NCBI GenBank assembly: GCA_039933315.1 | Contig: JBDTOI010000060.1 | Span: 1 to 21,974, forward strand | Direction: 5' to 3' | Length of the DNA stretch: 21,974 nt | Source: DASXRU01 sp039933315 | Lineage (GTDB): Bacteria > Acidobacteriota > Blastocatellia > Pyrinomonadales > Pyrinomonadaceae | In this document: piece by piece, positions 14,575-21,974 of the stretch | How positions within the stretch are numbered: position 1 is the stretch's first letter | How the letters are laid out: every line of letters begins with the position of its first letter | Made by a program: the position numbers and the translations under genes | Notes under the pieces: generated by a model | What the model was told of the DNA's origin: nothing | The model's input: only the letters and a program-made list of their open reading frames with translations | The model's database searches: none

Positions 14575-15093
14575 ATGGACCTCGATTACTTCACTAACCG
14601 TCTCTCCCAAAACCGCGCAGTCTTTGAAAGTCTGTTGCTGGACGTGCCGGCTGAACAGGCCGTTTGGAAACCCGCGCCGGAGAAGTGGTCAATGTTGGAA
14701 GTGGTGAACCATCTCTACGATGAAGAGCGGGAGGATTTTCGCGCCCGCCTGGAGCTAACTCTCAAAGATCCGGCCCAGCCATGGCCCGCCATTGACCCCC
14801 AGGGTTGGGTGATGACGCGCAAGTACGGTGAAAGAGAACTAAGACCATCGCTGGATGACTTTCTCAGCGAGCGAGAGAAGTCTCTTGCCTGGTTGAAAGG
14901 ATTGACGGCACCAGCATGGGAGAGCCGGCACGAAGTTTCGGGCAGCGTGCGGACAGCCGGCGACTTGCTGGCGTCATGGCTGGCCCATGACTTCCTTCAC
15001 ATCCGCCAGCTCACCCGGCTGCACTGGCAGTACATAAGTGTCATTGCCGCACCCTACGAAACAGCGTACGGTGGTCCCTGGCAAGAAACTTGA
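14575..15093 (+). CDS. DinB-family protein
   Basis: A 172-residue four-helix-bundle protein of the DinB/YfiT-like superfamily. Members hold a metal with three His; some are thiol-S-transferases, most have no known substrate. Visible hallmarks are WKPAPEKWSMLEVVNHLYDEER, the classic first metal-His region, and AHDFLHIRQLTRLHWQY near the C-terminus, the second His cluster. I chose ATG 14575, with GGAG five bases upstream and the typical onset DLDYFTNRL; an upstream in-frame start at 14515 would overlap the lipoprotein gene. It is followed after 15 bp by the next gene and is probably co-transcribed with it and the AraC regulator. Confidence 0.85.
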   Translation: MDLDYFTNRLSQNRAVFESLLLDVPAEQAVWKPAPEKWSMLEVVNHLYDEEREDFRARLELTLKDPAQPWPAIDPQGWVMTRKYGERELRPSLDDFLSEREKSLAWLKGLTAPAWESRHEVSGSVRTAGDLLASWLAHDFLHIRQLTRLHWQYISVIAAPYETAYGGPWQET

Positions 15094-15108
15094 TTGATTA
15101 GTGGATCC

Positions 15109-16008
15109 ATGACGAAACCTACTCGCATTCTGCTGCAAACGACCATCCCTTTCACTGAAAACGACTGGCACATCGGCCGGTTCTCTTTGTTGCGGGACCA
15201 GCTAGCGTCTTTGAAAGATGACGCCGGAAATTCCTTGTATGAAATTACCACGCGCGATCGCGAGGCAGACGCCGCGGGCAACGACCCGGTCCTGAGCACA
15301 CTCGACGGTTCAGACTTTGACGAGTTGTTTCTATTCGCGGTCGACACTGGCGACGGACTACGTGTTCCCGATTGTCAGGGCATTACACGTTTTCGCCAAA
15401 GGGGAGGCGGTATTCTTACCACCCGGGATCATCAGGACCTGGGCAGTTCATTGTGCACCCTGGGCGGGATTGGCGCGGCGCACTTTTTCCATTCCAAACA
15501 TCCCGAGCCCGATGCCTCCAGACACGTACCGGATGATGCGCACACCACTTCGGTCTCATGGCCGAATTACCATTCCGGAGCCAATGGCGACTATCAGGTC
15601 ATTACTGTGCAATCCACTCATGACATCATGCGCAATCCTACCTCGCCGGCAGGTGTCATCGAGTTTTTCCCGGCCCACCCGCATGAGGGTGCGGTCGGTG
15701 TGCCGGAAGGGGAAGAAGACGCCAGGGTGATAGCTACCGGCCAAAGCAAAGCAACCAAGCGTCCGTTCAACCTGGTCGTTGCCTTTGAAAACGCGCTCGA
15801 CGATCACGGCAATACCCTGGGGCGCGGCATCGCGGAATCAAGCTTTCATCATTTGGTGGATTACAACTGGGATACCGAGATGGGTTGTCCGAGCTTTGTA
15901 GAGGAACCGCCGGGCGATGGCTACAAACGTAACCCGCTAGCGCTCGAAGATATTAAGACCTATGTCGGCAACGTGGCCAGGTGGCTGTCCGGCACCTCTA
16001 AATCGTAA
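15109..16008 (+). CDS. Conserved-looking protein of unknown function
   Basis: A 299-residue soluble protein without signal peptide or membrane segments. Not firmly assigned. The region FDELFLFAVDTGDG followed by ITRFRQRGGGILTTRDHQD has the look of a class I glutamine-amidotransferase/ThuA-like fold (strand, loop, helix, then GGG before a strand), but no catalytic triad can be pointed out, so this is a weak guess. It is rich in His and Asp (for example HFFHSKHPEPDASRH, HTTSVSWPNYHSG, SSFHHLVDYNWD), which would fit metal binding. Start ATG 15109 is preferred to an in-frame TTG at 15094. It lies three bases before the AraC gene. Confidence 0.75.
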   Translation: MTKPTRILLQTTIPFTENDWHIGRFSLLRDQLASLKDDAGNSLYEITTRDREADAAGNDPVLSTLDGSDFDELFLFAVDTGDGLRVPDCQGITRFRQRGGGILTTRDHQDLGSSLCTLGGIGAAHFFHSKHPEPDASRHVPDDAHTTSVSWPNYHSGANGDYQVITVQSTHDIMRNPTSPAGVIEFFPAHPHEGAVGVPEGEEDARVIATGQSKATKRPFNLVVAFENALDDHGNTLGRGIAESSFHHLVDYNWDTEMGCPSFVEEPPGDGYKRNPLALEDIKTYVGNVARWLSGTSKS

Positions 16009-16011
16009 TCG

Positions 16012-16857
16012 ATGCAATACACAGAGCATCCACCATCACAGGCCCTGGCGGACTATCTGGAATGTGTGTGGTTTGTACGCGACAACGAAGCTTCGTTTGC
16101 AAATCGCGCCGCCGAAAGAGTGCTGCCTGACGGTTGTATCGAGTGGATTCTTCACTTAGGCGCACCCTTTCAGCGCTGGACCCAGGCCGAAGGGTGGCAG
16201 TTGCAATCGCGCAGTTTTGTAGTTGGCGAGCTTACACAATTTCTCCTGCTACAGCCCAGTGGTCCCGCCGCGGTAATGGGTGTGCGCTTTAAGCCCGGTG
16301 GCGCGTATCGCTTTCTGTCATTGCCCCTTGATCTGCTAACCGACAAAACTAAAGCCACCGAAGACGTCTGGGGTCCTGACGCCAGGTATCTGGAGGAGGC
16401 TGTCTTTTCCGCTCGCACGGATGTCGAACGAACCCGATTGATCGAAGGCTTCCTTTTGCAACGCCTCCTCATCTCCGCCAGACCACGATTTGATGCCGCC
16501 ATAACCCACATCATAAGCAGTCGCGGCCGGATGCGTATGGGCCAACTCGCTGACAGCGTTGGTTGGAGCCGGCGCCAGTTGGAAAGAGAGTTTCGCGCCA
16601 GCGCCGGCCTGACCCCAAAAGCACTGGCCCGCATTATTCGTTTTCAAAACCTCTTGCGGTTGGTGGGCGAAGGTGAGGTGCGTGAATGGGCAAACCTGGC
16701 GCTGGAAAGCGGTTATGCGGATCAGCCTCACATGGTTCGCGAGTTTCGCGCGTTTTGCGGTCAAAGCCCAACCGAACGGCAAGCTCGCGCCGCCGGCCAC
16801 CTGGCCAGTCACTTTCTCTCTCCGCGACGGCTCACGATTTTGCTTGGTCTGTCCTAA
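16012..16857 (+). CDS. AraC-family transcriptional regulator (DUF6597-type N-domain)
   Basis: A 281-residue DNA-binding regulator. The N-terminal part (YLECVWFVRDN, RVLPDGCIEWILHLG, GVRFKPGGAYRFL) matches the DUF6597 domain that precedes AraC helix-turn-helix domains in a widespread group of one-component regulators. The C-terminal AraC domain (about 175-265) has both HTH units: MGQLADSVGWSRRQLEREF and the second with LALESGYADQPHMVREFR, plus GLTPKALARIIRFQ between them. The effector is unknown. It starts three bases after the preceding gene, so it is translated from the same transcript and may control that small operon. Confidence 0.92.
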   Translation: MQYTEHPPSQALADYLECVWFVRDNEASFANRAAERVLPDGCIEWILHLGAPFQRWTQAEGWQLQSRSFVVGELTQFLLLQPSGPAAVMGVRFKPGGAYRFLSLPLDLLTDKTKATEDVWGPDARYLEEAVFSARTDVERTRLIEGFLLQRLLISARPRFDAAITHIISSRGRMRMGQLADSVGWSRRQLEREFRASAGLTPKALARIIRFQNLLRLVGEGEVREWANLALESGYADQPHMVREFRAFCGQSPTERQARAAGHLASHFLSPRRLTILLGLS

Positions 16858-16934
16858 GCAACAAGACTCATGTCGCATTTCTTCAAGACGACCCGCGGAA
16901 ACTAATCTAGACTGCTTTCCGGAGGACAATTATC

Positions 16935-17408
16935 ATGCATGCATCCAGGGTTACCATCGCCATTCTCTTTTTCCTGCTCGCAGGTTTTAGCATCCGCGGT
17001 ACGACTGCAGGTCCCGATCTGACGGACCTCGCTTGGCTGGCGGGAAACTGGACCGGCACGCAGGACGGATTGGATATGGAAGAGCTCTGGCTCGTTCCGA
17101 AGGGCAACACCATGCTCGGCGTGCATCGCGACGTCAAAGGGGCACGCACGGTCTCTTTTGAGTTCCTGCGGATCGAGGCGAAGGCTGACGTAATCACCTA
17201 TTGGGCCAGCCCCGGAGGCCGCCCGCCCACACCGTTCCGGATGATTGAGCTGCGCGGCAAGCGTGTGGTCTTTGCGAACGCCGAGCACGACTTTCCTAAC
17301 CGGATTATCTATTGGCTTGATGCGAAACGTTCACTCCACGCCAGGATCGAAGGCACGCAAGGCGGCAAACCAGCGGCGGAAGAGTGGACCTGGAGGCGCT
17401 CGAACTAA
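16935..17408 (+). CDS. Secreted DUF6265-family protein
   Basis: A 157-residue exported protein. A signal peptide (MHASRVTIAILFFLLAGFS, cleavage around residue 25) is followed by the DUF6265 core: LAWLAGNWTG, MEELWLVPKGNTMLGVHR, FEFLRIE, and FANAEHDFPNRIIYW. Members are thought to have a lipocalin-like barrel; no activity is established. ATG 16935 has GGAGG nine bases upstream. It follows the AraC gene by 77 bp on the same strand and faces the DUF4139 gene. Confidence 0.85.
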   Translation: MHASRVTIAILFFLLAGFSIRGTTAGPDLTDLAWLAGNWTGTQDGLDMEELWLVPKGNTMLGVHRDVKGARTVSFEFLRIEAKADVITYWASPGGRPPTPFRMIELRGKRVVFANAEHDFPNRIIYWLDAKRSLHARIEGTQGGKPAAEEWTWRRSN

Positions 17409-17410
17409 AT

Positions 17411-17431
17411 TTGGAGCGCGCCGGCCTCCAA
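17411..17431. repeat. Short palindrome, shrunken family B repeat
   Basis: TTGGAG and CTCCAA flank a GC-rich 9-base centre that keeps the GCGCCGGC of family B. It starts two bases after the DUF6265 stop codon, in the 38-bp gap between two convergent genes, and could act as a shared weak terminator hairpin; there is no T-tract. Confidence 0.55.
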
Positions 17432-17446
17432 TAGTTGAGCCTTCGT

Positions 17447-18742
17447 TCACTCGCTTTCAACGGTATAAACAATAGTTATCTTGCCACCCGCCGGAACAGT
17501 GACCTTGAATTGCACGGTATTGGCTGCCAGTTGTTCGCTTTGGGTTGAGCTTTCGACGATCTTCCACTGATTGTCGTCATAGCGCTCAATGCCTTCACGC
17601 ACCATCGCCTCGGCCGGCTGTGTTCCCCGATTACTTAAGATCACTTCAACCCTGGTCACAAGCTTGTCGTGACTCTCGTTCTTGACGTCCTTGTAGTTAA
17701 TCACCCTGCGTTCCAGTACTCGGCGGGTGCCAAAGAGCGTGGCTGAGCGTCCCTGCGTGACACTGAACTCGGCATTCTGTGGCGTAAAAGAGATGCGATC
17801 CTGCCCCACAATTTGCGCCAGAGTTCCGCTCCGCTGGTAGATCGTAACTAACCCTGCGGGCATGGGGGAACTGGCCGTGTTCTTTGCCACCAACCGCACT
17901 TCCAAGCCCCGCGGCAGGAGTATGAATCCACCGCGGCCGAGGGTTTGGGTGTCGTGACTGTTCTCGAAGACATTGCGTTGCACAATGGCCAGGCGCGCCC
18001 GCTGAAAAATAGGAAAGCGCGTAATGAGCGCGTTGGCGTTGAGGTCGATATTCTGGCCGAGCGTAAAGCGATTGAACGCACTGAGGCTGCTGATCTCTGC
18101 ATATGAGGTACCGCTCGATTCTTCCGATTCAAAGCTGCTGCTCCTTACATTTGATTGGGCCTGGGCCGCATAGTCGCCGCGATACGCGACTCCGCCCTCC
18201 GGGAGGAGGGCAATTTCCCCGGCCACTAAATCAACAGTGCCCGCAGCGAGATCGACACCAGTGTCGTTGCGCAGGGAGACCCACGAATCCAGCGTGGCGG
18301 AGGTTGGCGCTTCACCTTGCGGCGTGGCATCGAGCACCAGAGAGTAGTCGCTTTGCCATGAGAGGTTCGGCGCCAGGTAATCAACCTGCACGCGTTTGCG
18401 CGCGGTCACGCCACGGTTTTGAATCACCAGATGCAGCACCGGCGACTTCTCGTTGTTAACCAGCGGCCCGTCGTAGGTAACAGACTGGCGCACGACCTCG
18501 GCATCGTCTGCCATCACGCGCACGGTCCGGATATTCGCTCGCGGCATAAGGCTGCGCCAGATCACCGTGTTGTAACCCTGCTGCAGTTCAACCGTGCGCT
18601 CTTCGAGAAACTCGGCGATGCCGGCGTTGTAGATGGTTAAGTTGGCGATGCTGTTACTGCTGGATTGAGCGTGGGCTAAAGGCTGAATCATCAAGCAGCA
18701 AAACAGAAGGCCAAGGCTCAGGTAATGTGTTCGTCTTAACAT
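17447..18742 (-). CDS. Secreted DUF4139-domain protein
   Basis: A 431-residue exported protein. The signal peptide ends AHA (cleavage about residue 25). The mature part starts NLTIYNAGIAEFLEERTVELQ and continues through a beta-rich DUF4139 region: VDYLAPNLSWQSDYSLVL, LDSWVSLRNDTGVDL (typical), LEVRLVAKN, GLVTIYQRSG and a C-terminal beta-sandwich (VRVEV-like strands, TVPAGGKITIVYTV). Family function is unknown; members are found in periplasmic or outer-surface settings. It is shorter than many relatives because the N-terminal DUF4140 part appears reduced. ATG 18742 has GAGGA about seven bases upstream. No neighbour suggests a role. The region 18743-18892 upstream shows no clear promoter. Confidence 0.87.
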   Translation of the reverse strand: MLRRTHYLSLGLLFCCLMIQPLAHAQSSSNSIANLTIYNAGIAEFLEERTVELQQGYNTVIWRSLMPRANIRTVRVMADDAEVVRQSVTYDGPLVNNEKSPVLHLVIQNRGVTARKRVQVDYLAPNLSWQSDYSLVLDATPQGEAPTSATLDSWVSLRNDTGVDLAAGTVDLVAGEIALLPEGGVAYRGDYAAQAQSNVRSSSFESEESSGTSYAEISSLSAFNRFTLGQNIDLNANALITRFPIFQRARLAIVQRNVFENSHDTQTLGRGGFILLPRGLEVRLVAKNTASSPMPAGLVTIYQRSGTLAQIVGQDRISFTPQNAEFSVTQGRSATLFGTRRVLERRVINYKDVKNESHDKLVTRVEVILSNRGTQPAEAMVREGIERYDDNQWKIVESSTQSEQLAANTVQFKVTVPAGGKITIVYTVESE

Positions 18743-18892
18743 GGTTTCGTCCTCGTGAGATGGAATCGGCGTTGGGAAAGTTAATAACCAAAAAGGGCGC
18801 GCCGTTAGTCTAAATGAAATTAACTGTTGGCACTAACCGAGGGAATGCGTCGCCTCCCTCTTTAGTCGCCCAGTTGGATGGGCGCTCAACCC

Positions 18893-19031
18893 TTTGGAGT
18901 GCGCCGGCAGAGCGCAGCGGCGACGGCGCTTTGGATTCCGTTCCGAGATCTGAGATCTGAAATCTCAAATTATCTCAAATAAGAACTTCCCAAAGCGGCG
19001 TCGCCGCTGCGCTCTGCCGCCGCACTCCAAA
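18893..19031. repeat. MITE-like palindromic element, family B, copy 2
   Basis: 139 bp with about 43-bp terminal inverted repeats (18893-18935 and 18989-19031) that differ at only a few positions, starting TTTGGAGTGCG. The centre contains a different small repeat (GAGATCTGAGATCTG, AAATCTC). The arms match those at 1498-1653, but the centre does not. It fills the middle of the 346-bp gap between the divergent DUF4139 and moaA genes; the rest of this gap holds no gene I can see. Confidence 0.85.
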
Positions 19032-19088
19032 TTAGGTGGGAACATCCCGTCGCGAGTATGATATGGCAGTCCAACGGAAGCCTGAAGA

Positions 19089-20090
19089 ATGACCACCCCC
19101 CTCAAAGATGCATATGGCCGGGCGATACGCGATTTGCGCGTGTCCCTCACCGATCGCTGCAATTTTCGCTGCTTCTACTGTCTGCCGCATGGCGAACCGC
19201 CCATCGCTCCCAAAGAGCAGATGCTCTCCTACGAAGAGATCGAATATGTCTGCGACATCTTTGTCTCACTCGGCATTGAGAAAATTCGCTTGACTGGCGG
19301 CGAGCCGATGATGCGGCGCGACATTGAAACGATCATCAGCAAACTGTCGGCGCTTAAGGCAAAAGGCCTTCACGATCTCGCGCTGACAACCAACGGCTAC
19401 TTCCTGCCTGATCGCGCGCAAGAGTTGAAATCAGCCGGACTCGATCGCATTACCATCAGTCTGGATAGCCTAAAGCCCGAGACATTCAAACAAATGACCG
19501 GAGTGGACGTGCTCGACCGTGTGCTTCAGGGAATCGAAGCAGCCCGGCAAGTCGGTTTACAGCCGATTAAGATCAATGCCGTCATCGTGCGCGGTCATAA
19601 CGAAAACGAGGTAGCAGACTTTGCCGCCTTTGCCCGCGAGCACGGAATCGGCATGCGCTTCATTGAATTCATGCCGCTTGATTCCGGCCACGACTGGTCG
19701 CGCGAAATGGTTGTCTCCGGTCGTGAGATTCGGGAACGAATCAGCGAGCGCTTTCCTTTGATTGCGTTGGACGTGAAACGCGGTTCTGAAACCGCCTCGC
19801 GCTACCGGTTCGCTGATGGCGCCCCCGGCGAGATTGGGATCATTGCCCCGGTTACTGAACCTTTCTGCGGCGCTTGTTCGCGCATTCGTCTGACGGCCGA
19901 TGGGCAAATCCGCACCTGCCTCTTCTCCACCGTCGAACATTCTTTACGCGATGTCGTTCGCCGTGGCGCTTCGCGGGCGGAGATTATCGACTTCATTGAA
20001 AGTGTGGTGCTGAAGAAAGAACCGCGCCACTACATCAACGATCCTCAGTTCGTCACGCCTTCCCGCTCGATGAGTTTTATTGGCGGCTGA
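19089..20090 (+). CDS. moaA: GTP 3',8-cyclase MoaA (molybdenum cofactor biosynthesis)
   Basis: Radical-SAM enzyme that, with MoaC, turns GTP into cyclic pyranopterin monophosphate, the first step of molybdenum cofactor synthesis. The 333-residue product has the AdoMet cluster Cys24, Cys28 and Cys31 in RCNFRCFYC, LTGGEPMMRRD, LTTNGY, ITISLDSL, GMRFIEFMPLD, and the second [4Fe-4S] cluster at Cys260, Cys263 and Cys277. The conserved C-terminal Gly-Gly needed for radical chemistry is present (MSFIGG). ATG 19089 has GGAAG eight bases upstream. No other moa gene is in the window, so partners must lie elsewhere. It starts 57 bp after a family B element. Confidence 0.97.
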   Translation: MTTPLKDAYGRAIRDLRVSLTDRCNFRCFYCLPHGEPPIAPKEQMLSYEEIEYVCDIFVSLGIEKIRLTGGEPMMRRDIETIISKLSALKAKGLHDLALTTNGYFLPDRAQELKSAGLDRITISLDSLKPETFKQMTGVDVLDRVLQGIEAARQVGLQPIKINAVIVRGHNENEVADFAAFAREHGIGMRFIEFMPLDSGHDWSREMVVSGREIRERISERFPLIALDVKRGSETASRYRFADGAPGEIGIIAPVTEPFCGACSRIRLTADGQIRTCLFSTVEHSLRDVVRRGASRAEIIDFIESVVLKKEPRHYINDPQFVTPSRSMSFIGG

Positions 20091-20134
20091 GACAACCGGT
20101 CCATTTCCCTTATGAAGGCAGGACCCCGAACCGC

Positions 20135-21670
20135 ATGCTTCGAGCCTTCGTCAGAGCCCATCGCGTAAGCTTGTGTCTGGCGTTCGGGCTTCCTTTACTG
20201 TTCGGACTCTATACCGCCGGTCTCGCTCATAACCCTCCCGGTTTCTTCATCGACGAATCCGCCATCTCCTACAACGCCTATTTGATCGCGCAGACCGGAG
20301 CAGGCGAGTCTGGAGAACGCTGGCCGCTCATGTTCCAGCACTTCACCGGCCACCATGTGCAGTATGTGAGTGCCACTCATACCTACCTGCTGGCGATTGT
20401 CTTTTCTATCTTTCGACCCAGCATCCTGCTGGCGAGATTAGTTGCTGCTGCTGCGGTATTTTCCGCGGCCTTGCTGCTGGGAGCGCTAGGGCGGAGGATC
20501 TCAGGGAAAACGGCAGTAGGCGCTATCGTGGCGTTCATCGCTCTTGCTACCCCCTGGTTGTTTGAAGCCAGCCGGCTGGTGGTGGAAACATTTCCCTTTC
20601 CGCTGTTCCTGGTTTTGTTCCTGCTGTCGGTTTACACAGCGCACGCCAGACGAGCATGGAGGCTGCTTGATTCATGCAAAATCGCGGTCTCACTTTCCTT
20701 CTTAAGCTATACATATTCCAGCGGCAGACTCATAGCGCCCCTCCTGTGCCTGGGACTACTTTTGTTCGTCACCAACCGCCGGCGCTTTGTCGGTGTGATC
20801 ACGACCATGGCGCTTTACGCTGTTTCGCTGGTGCCGCTCTTCCTCTTTAACCATCATCATTCGGGCGCTCTAACTAACCGGTTCTATCAGGTTTCTTACC
20901 TCAAACCCTCCTCACCGTTTGGCGAAATTCTCATCACATTCTTGCACCGCTGCCTGGAAGATTTGGACCCGTGGCGATGGCTGGTTGTGGGCGATGCCAA
21001 CCCTCGCCATCATGTGCCGGGTTCACTAGGGAGTTTTCTAATCGGCGCGATGGTGCTGTCGCTGTTGGGAACTGTGATGGTGCTCATCAGGCACCGGCGG
21101 GATCGTTGGTGGCTGTTTGTGTTGTTCGGTCTGGCCGTATCGATGTTGCCGGGAATTATCACGGTCGATCCATTTCATACTTTGCGGCTGGTGGCGGTGC
21201 CCGTTTTCTTGTGCGTGCTCGCGATACCGGGGATTCTGTGGCTTTGGGAAGATCGAGGTAAACAGAACGGAGAAACTGTCCGTACAAAGCCGGATTATCT
21301 GCCAAGAAGGCGGATCGCGCTGGCAGTAATCCTAAGCCTGACAGTGATTCAGGCAGTTTACTTCCAGTGGGTGTTTCATCGTGATGGGCCTGAGCGAGCA
21401 GGTTATTTCGACGCGGCTTACAAAGAAGTCTTTGACGCGGCTATGGCTTCTGGTCGTCGGCCAATTTACCTGGTTGATGCAAGTGGGCCCGCTTATATCC
21501 ATGCGCTGTGGTACGCGACCGTGGAAGGAAAGAGCACCGCGCATTTCATTCACCTCGAGAATCAAACTCTACCTCCATCAGGGGCGATGGTTATCGGCAG
21601 TGGCCAACCTTGTTCAAGTTGCACCGTCATCCTCGCGCGCGAGCCATTCGTGCTTTACACAGTTCCATGA
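20135..21670 (+). CDS. Membrane glycosyltransferase, GT39/ArnT-like
   Basis: A 511-residue integral membrane protein, probably a GT-C enzyme that uses a lipid-linked sugar donor at the outer face of the inner membrane. The first helix (about 10-30) is followed by a periplasmic loop with FIDESAISYNAYLI, whose Asp-Glu fits the catalytic acid motif of GT39-type enzymes. About ten hydrophobic segments run to residue 420, and a soluble C-terminal domain of about 90 residues ends the protein. The short loop RHHVPGSLGS (about 290-300) may correspond to a second conserved loop. It begins 44 bp after moaA on the same strand and may share its transcript; the two functions are unrelated. Substrate unknown. 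Confidence 0.8.
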   Translation: MLRAFVRAHRVSLCLAFGLPLLFGLYTAGLAHNPPGFFIDESAISYNAYLIAQTGAGESGERWPLMFQHFTGHHVQYVSATHTYLLAIVFSIFRPSILLARLVAAAAVFSAALLLGALGRRISGKTAVGAIVAFIALATPWLFEASRLVVETFPFPLFLVLFLLSVYTAHARRAWRLLDSCKIAVSLSFLSYTYSSGRLIAPLLCLGLLLFVTNRRRFVGVITTMALYAVSLVPLFLFNHHHSGALTNRFYQVSYLKPSSPFGEILITFLHRCLEDLDPWRWLVVGDANPRHHVPGSLGSFLIGAMVLSLLGTVMVLIRHRRDRWWLFVLFGLAVSMLPGIITVDPFHTLRLVAVPVFLCVLAIPGILWLWEDRGKQNGETVRTKPDYLPRRRIALAVILSLTVIQAVYFQWVFHRDGPERAGYFDAAYKEVFDAAMASGRRPIYLVDASGPAYIHALWYATVEGKSTAHFIHLENQTLPPSGAMVIGSGQPCSSCTVILAREPFVLYTVP

Positions 21671-21710
21671 AGGTCTGCGCGCCTGGGAAGAGCGGGGCAA
21701 GCCCTCATGA

Positions 21711-21915
21711 CTGCCGCGTAGCGGCAAAATGACTTTAGCCCAGCCTTTCAAGGCTGGGGTCGCTCAGATATTAGAAAAAGATCTGGTCGCGTCAGCGACG
21801 ATTGAACAATATCCTGCTGGATAATTTAGTCGTCGCTGACGCGACGAGATCACAATCGCCCACGGGATCCCGGCGTTGAAACGCCGGGCTAAATTCATAC
21901 CGCCGCTACGCGTCG
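21711..21915. repeat. Nested palindromic element, family C
   Basis: Outer arms: CGCGTAGCGGC..TTTAGCCC and a small AGCCTTTCAAGGCT hairpin (21715-21759) face a related copy (21869-21913, hairpin CCCGGCGTT-GA-AACGCCGGG). Inside lies a second, unrelated inverted repeat of 21 bp with one mismatch (21781-21801 and 21830-21850, core GTCGCGTCAGCGACGA). The element is about 200 bp and follows the glycosyltransferase stop by 40 bp. The remaining bases to 21974 show no gene. Confidence 0.8.
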
Positions 21916-21974
21916 AAGACTTAACTTCAGCCACGCCTCCCACGCCGGCCACTGTTCGGCCGGGGAGAGGGTGT

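Noticed and set aside
21764..21952. Minus-strand 62-codon frame at the window end
   Set aside because: It lies almost entirely within the nested palindromic repeat.

Overview
The window looks like chromosomal DNA of an acidobacterium, most likely class Blastocatellia (Pyrinomonadaceae-like). This rests on moderately GC-rich coding DNA, many palindromic intergenic repeats, a TPR/sigma-54 activator, DUF4139, DUF6265 and DinB family proteins, and a subtilase with a long GILVGD tail, a protein type I associate with that group. The taxonomic call is inference from gene content only.

Layout. (1) 1-2800: repeats, a decayed gene end and two GT4-type glycosyltransferases on the minus strand. (2) 2960-7012: a conserved housekeeping operon on the minus strand, ffh-rpsP-khpA-rimM-trmD-rplS (signal recognition, ribosomal proteins, 16S and tRNA maturation). 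It has a clear sigma-70-type promoter before ffh and a repeat-derived intrinsic terminator after rplS. (3) 7350-13120: a 1018-residue TPR + sigma-54 activator, then a secreted subtilisin-like protease ending in 37 tandem hexapeptides. Between them lie a near-consensus -24/-12 element and, about 120 bp further upstream, a perfect 8-bp inverted repeat, so this may be a self-contained sigma-54 circuit. (4) 13268-17408: a small hypothetical ORF, an AT-richer lipoprotein with a probable ATT start, a three-gene set (DinB-like protein, unknown protein, AraC regulator) and a secreted DUF6265 protein. (5) 17447-21670: a secreted DUF4139 protein on the minus strand, moaA and a GT39-like membrane glycosyltransferase on the plus strand. 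(6) 21671-21974: a nested palindromic element and no gene.

The most interesting parts are the protease with its hexapeptide tail and its possible dedicated sigma-54 control, and several repeat families that sit directly against stop codons; one of these supplies the rplS terminator. No tRNA, rRNA, CRISPR array, transposase gene or phage gene was recognised.
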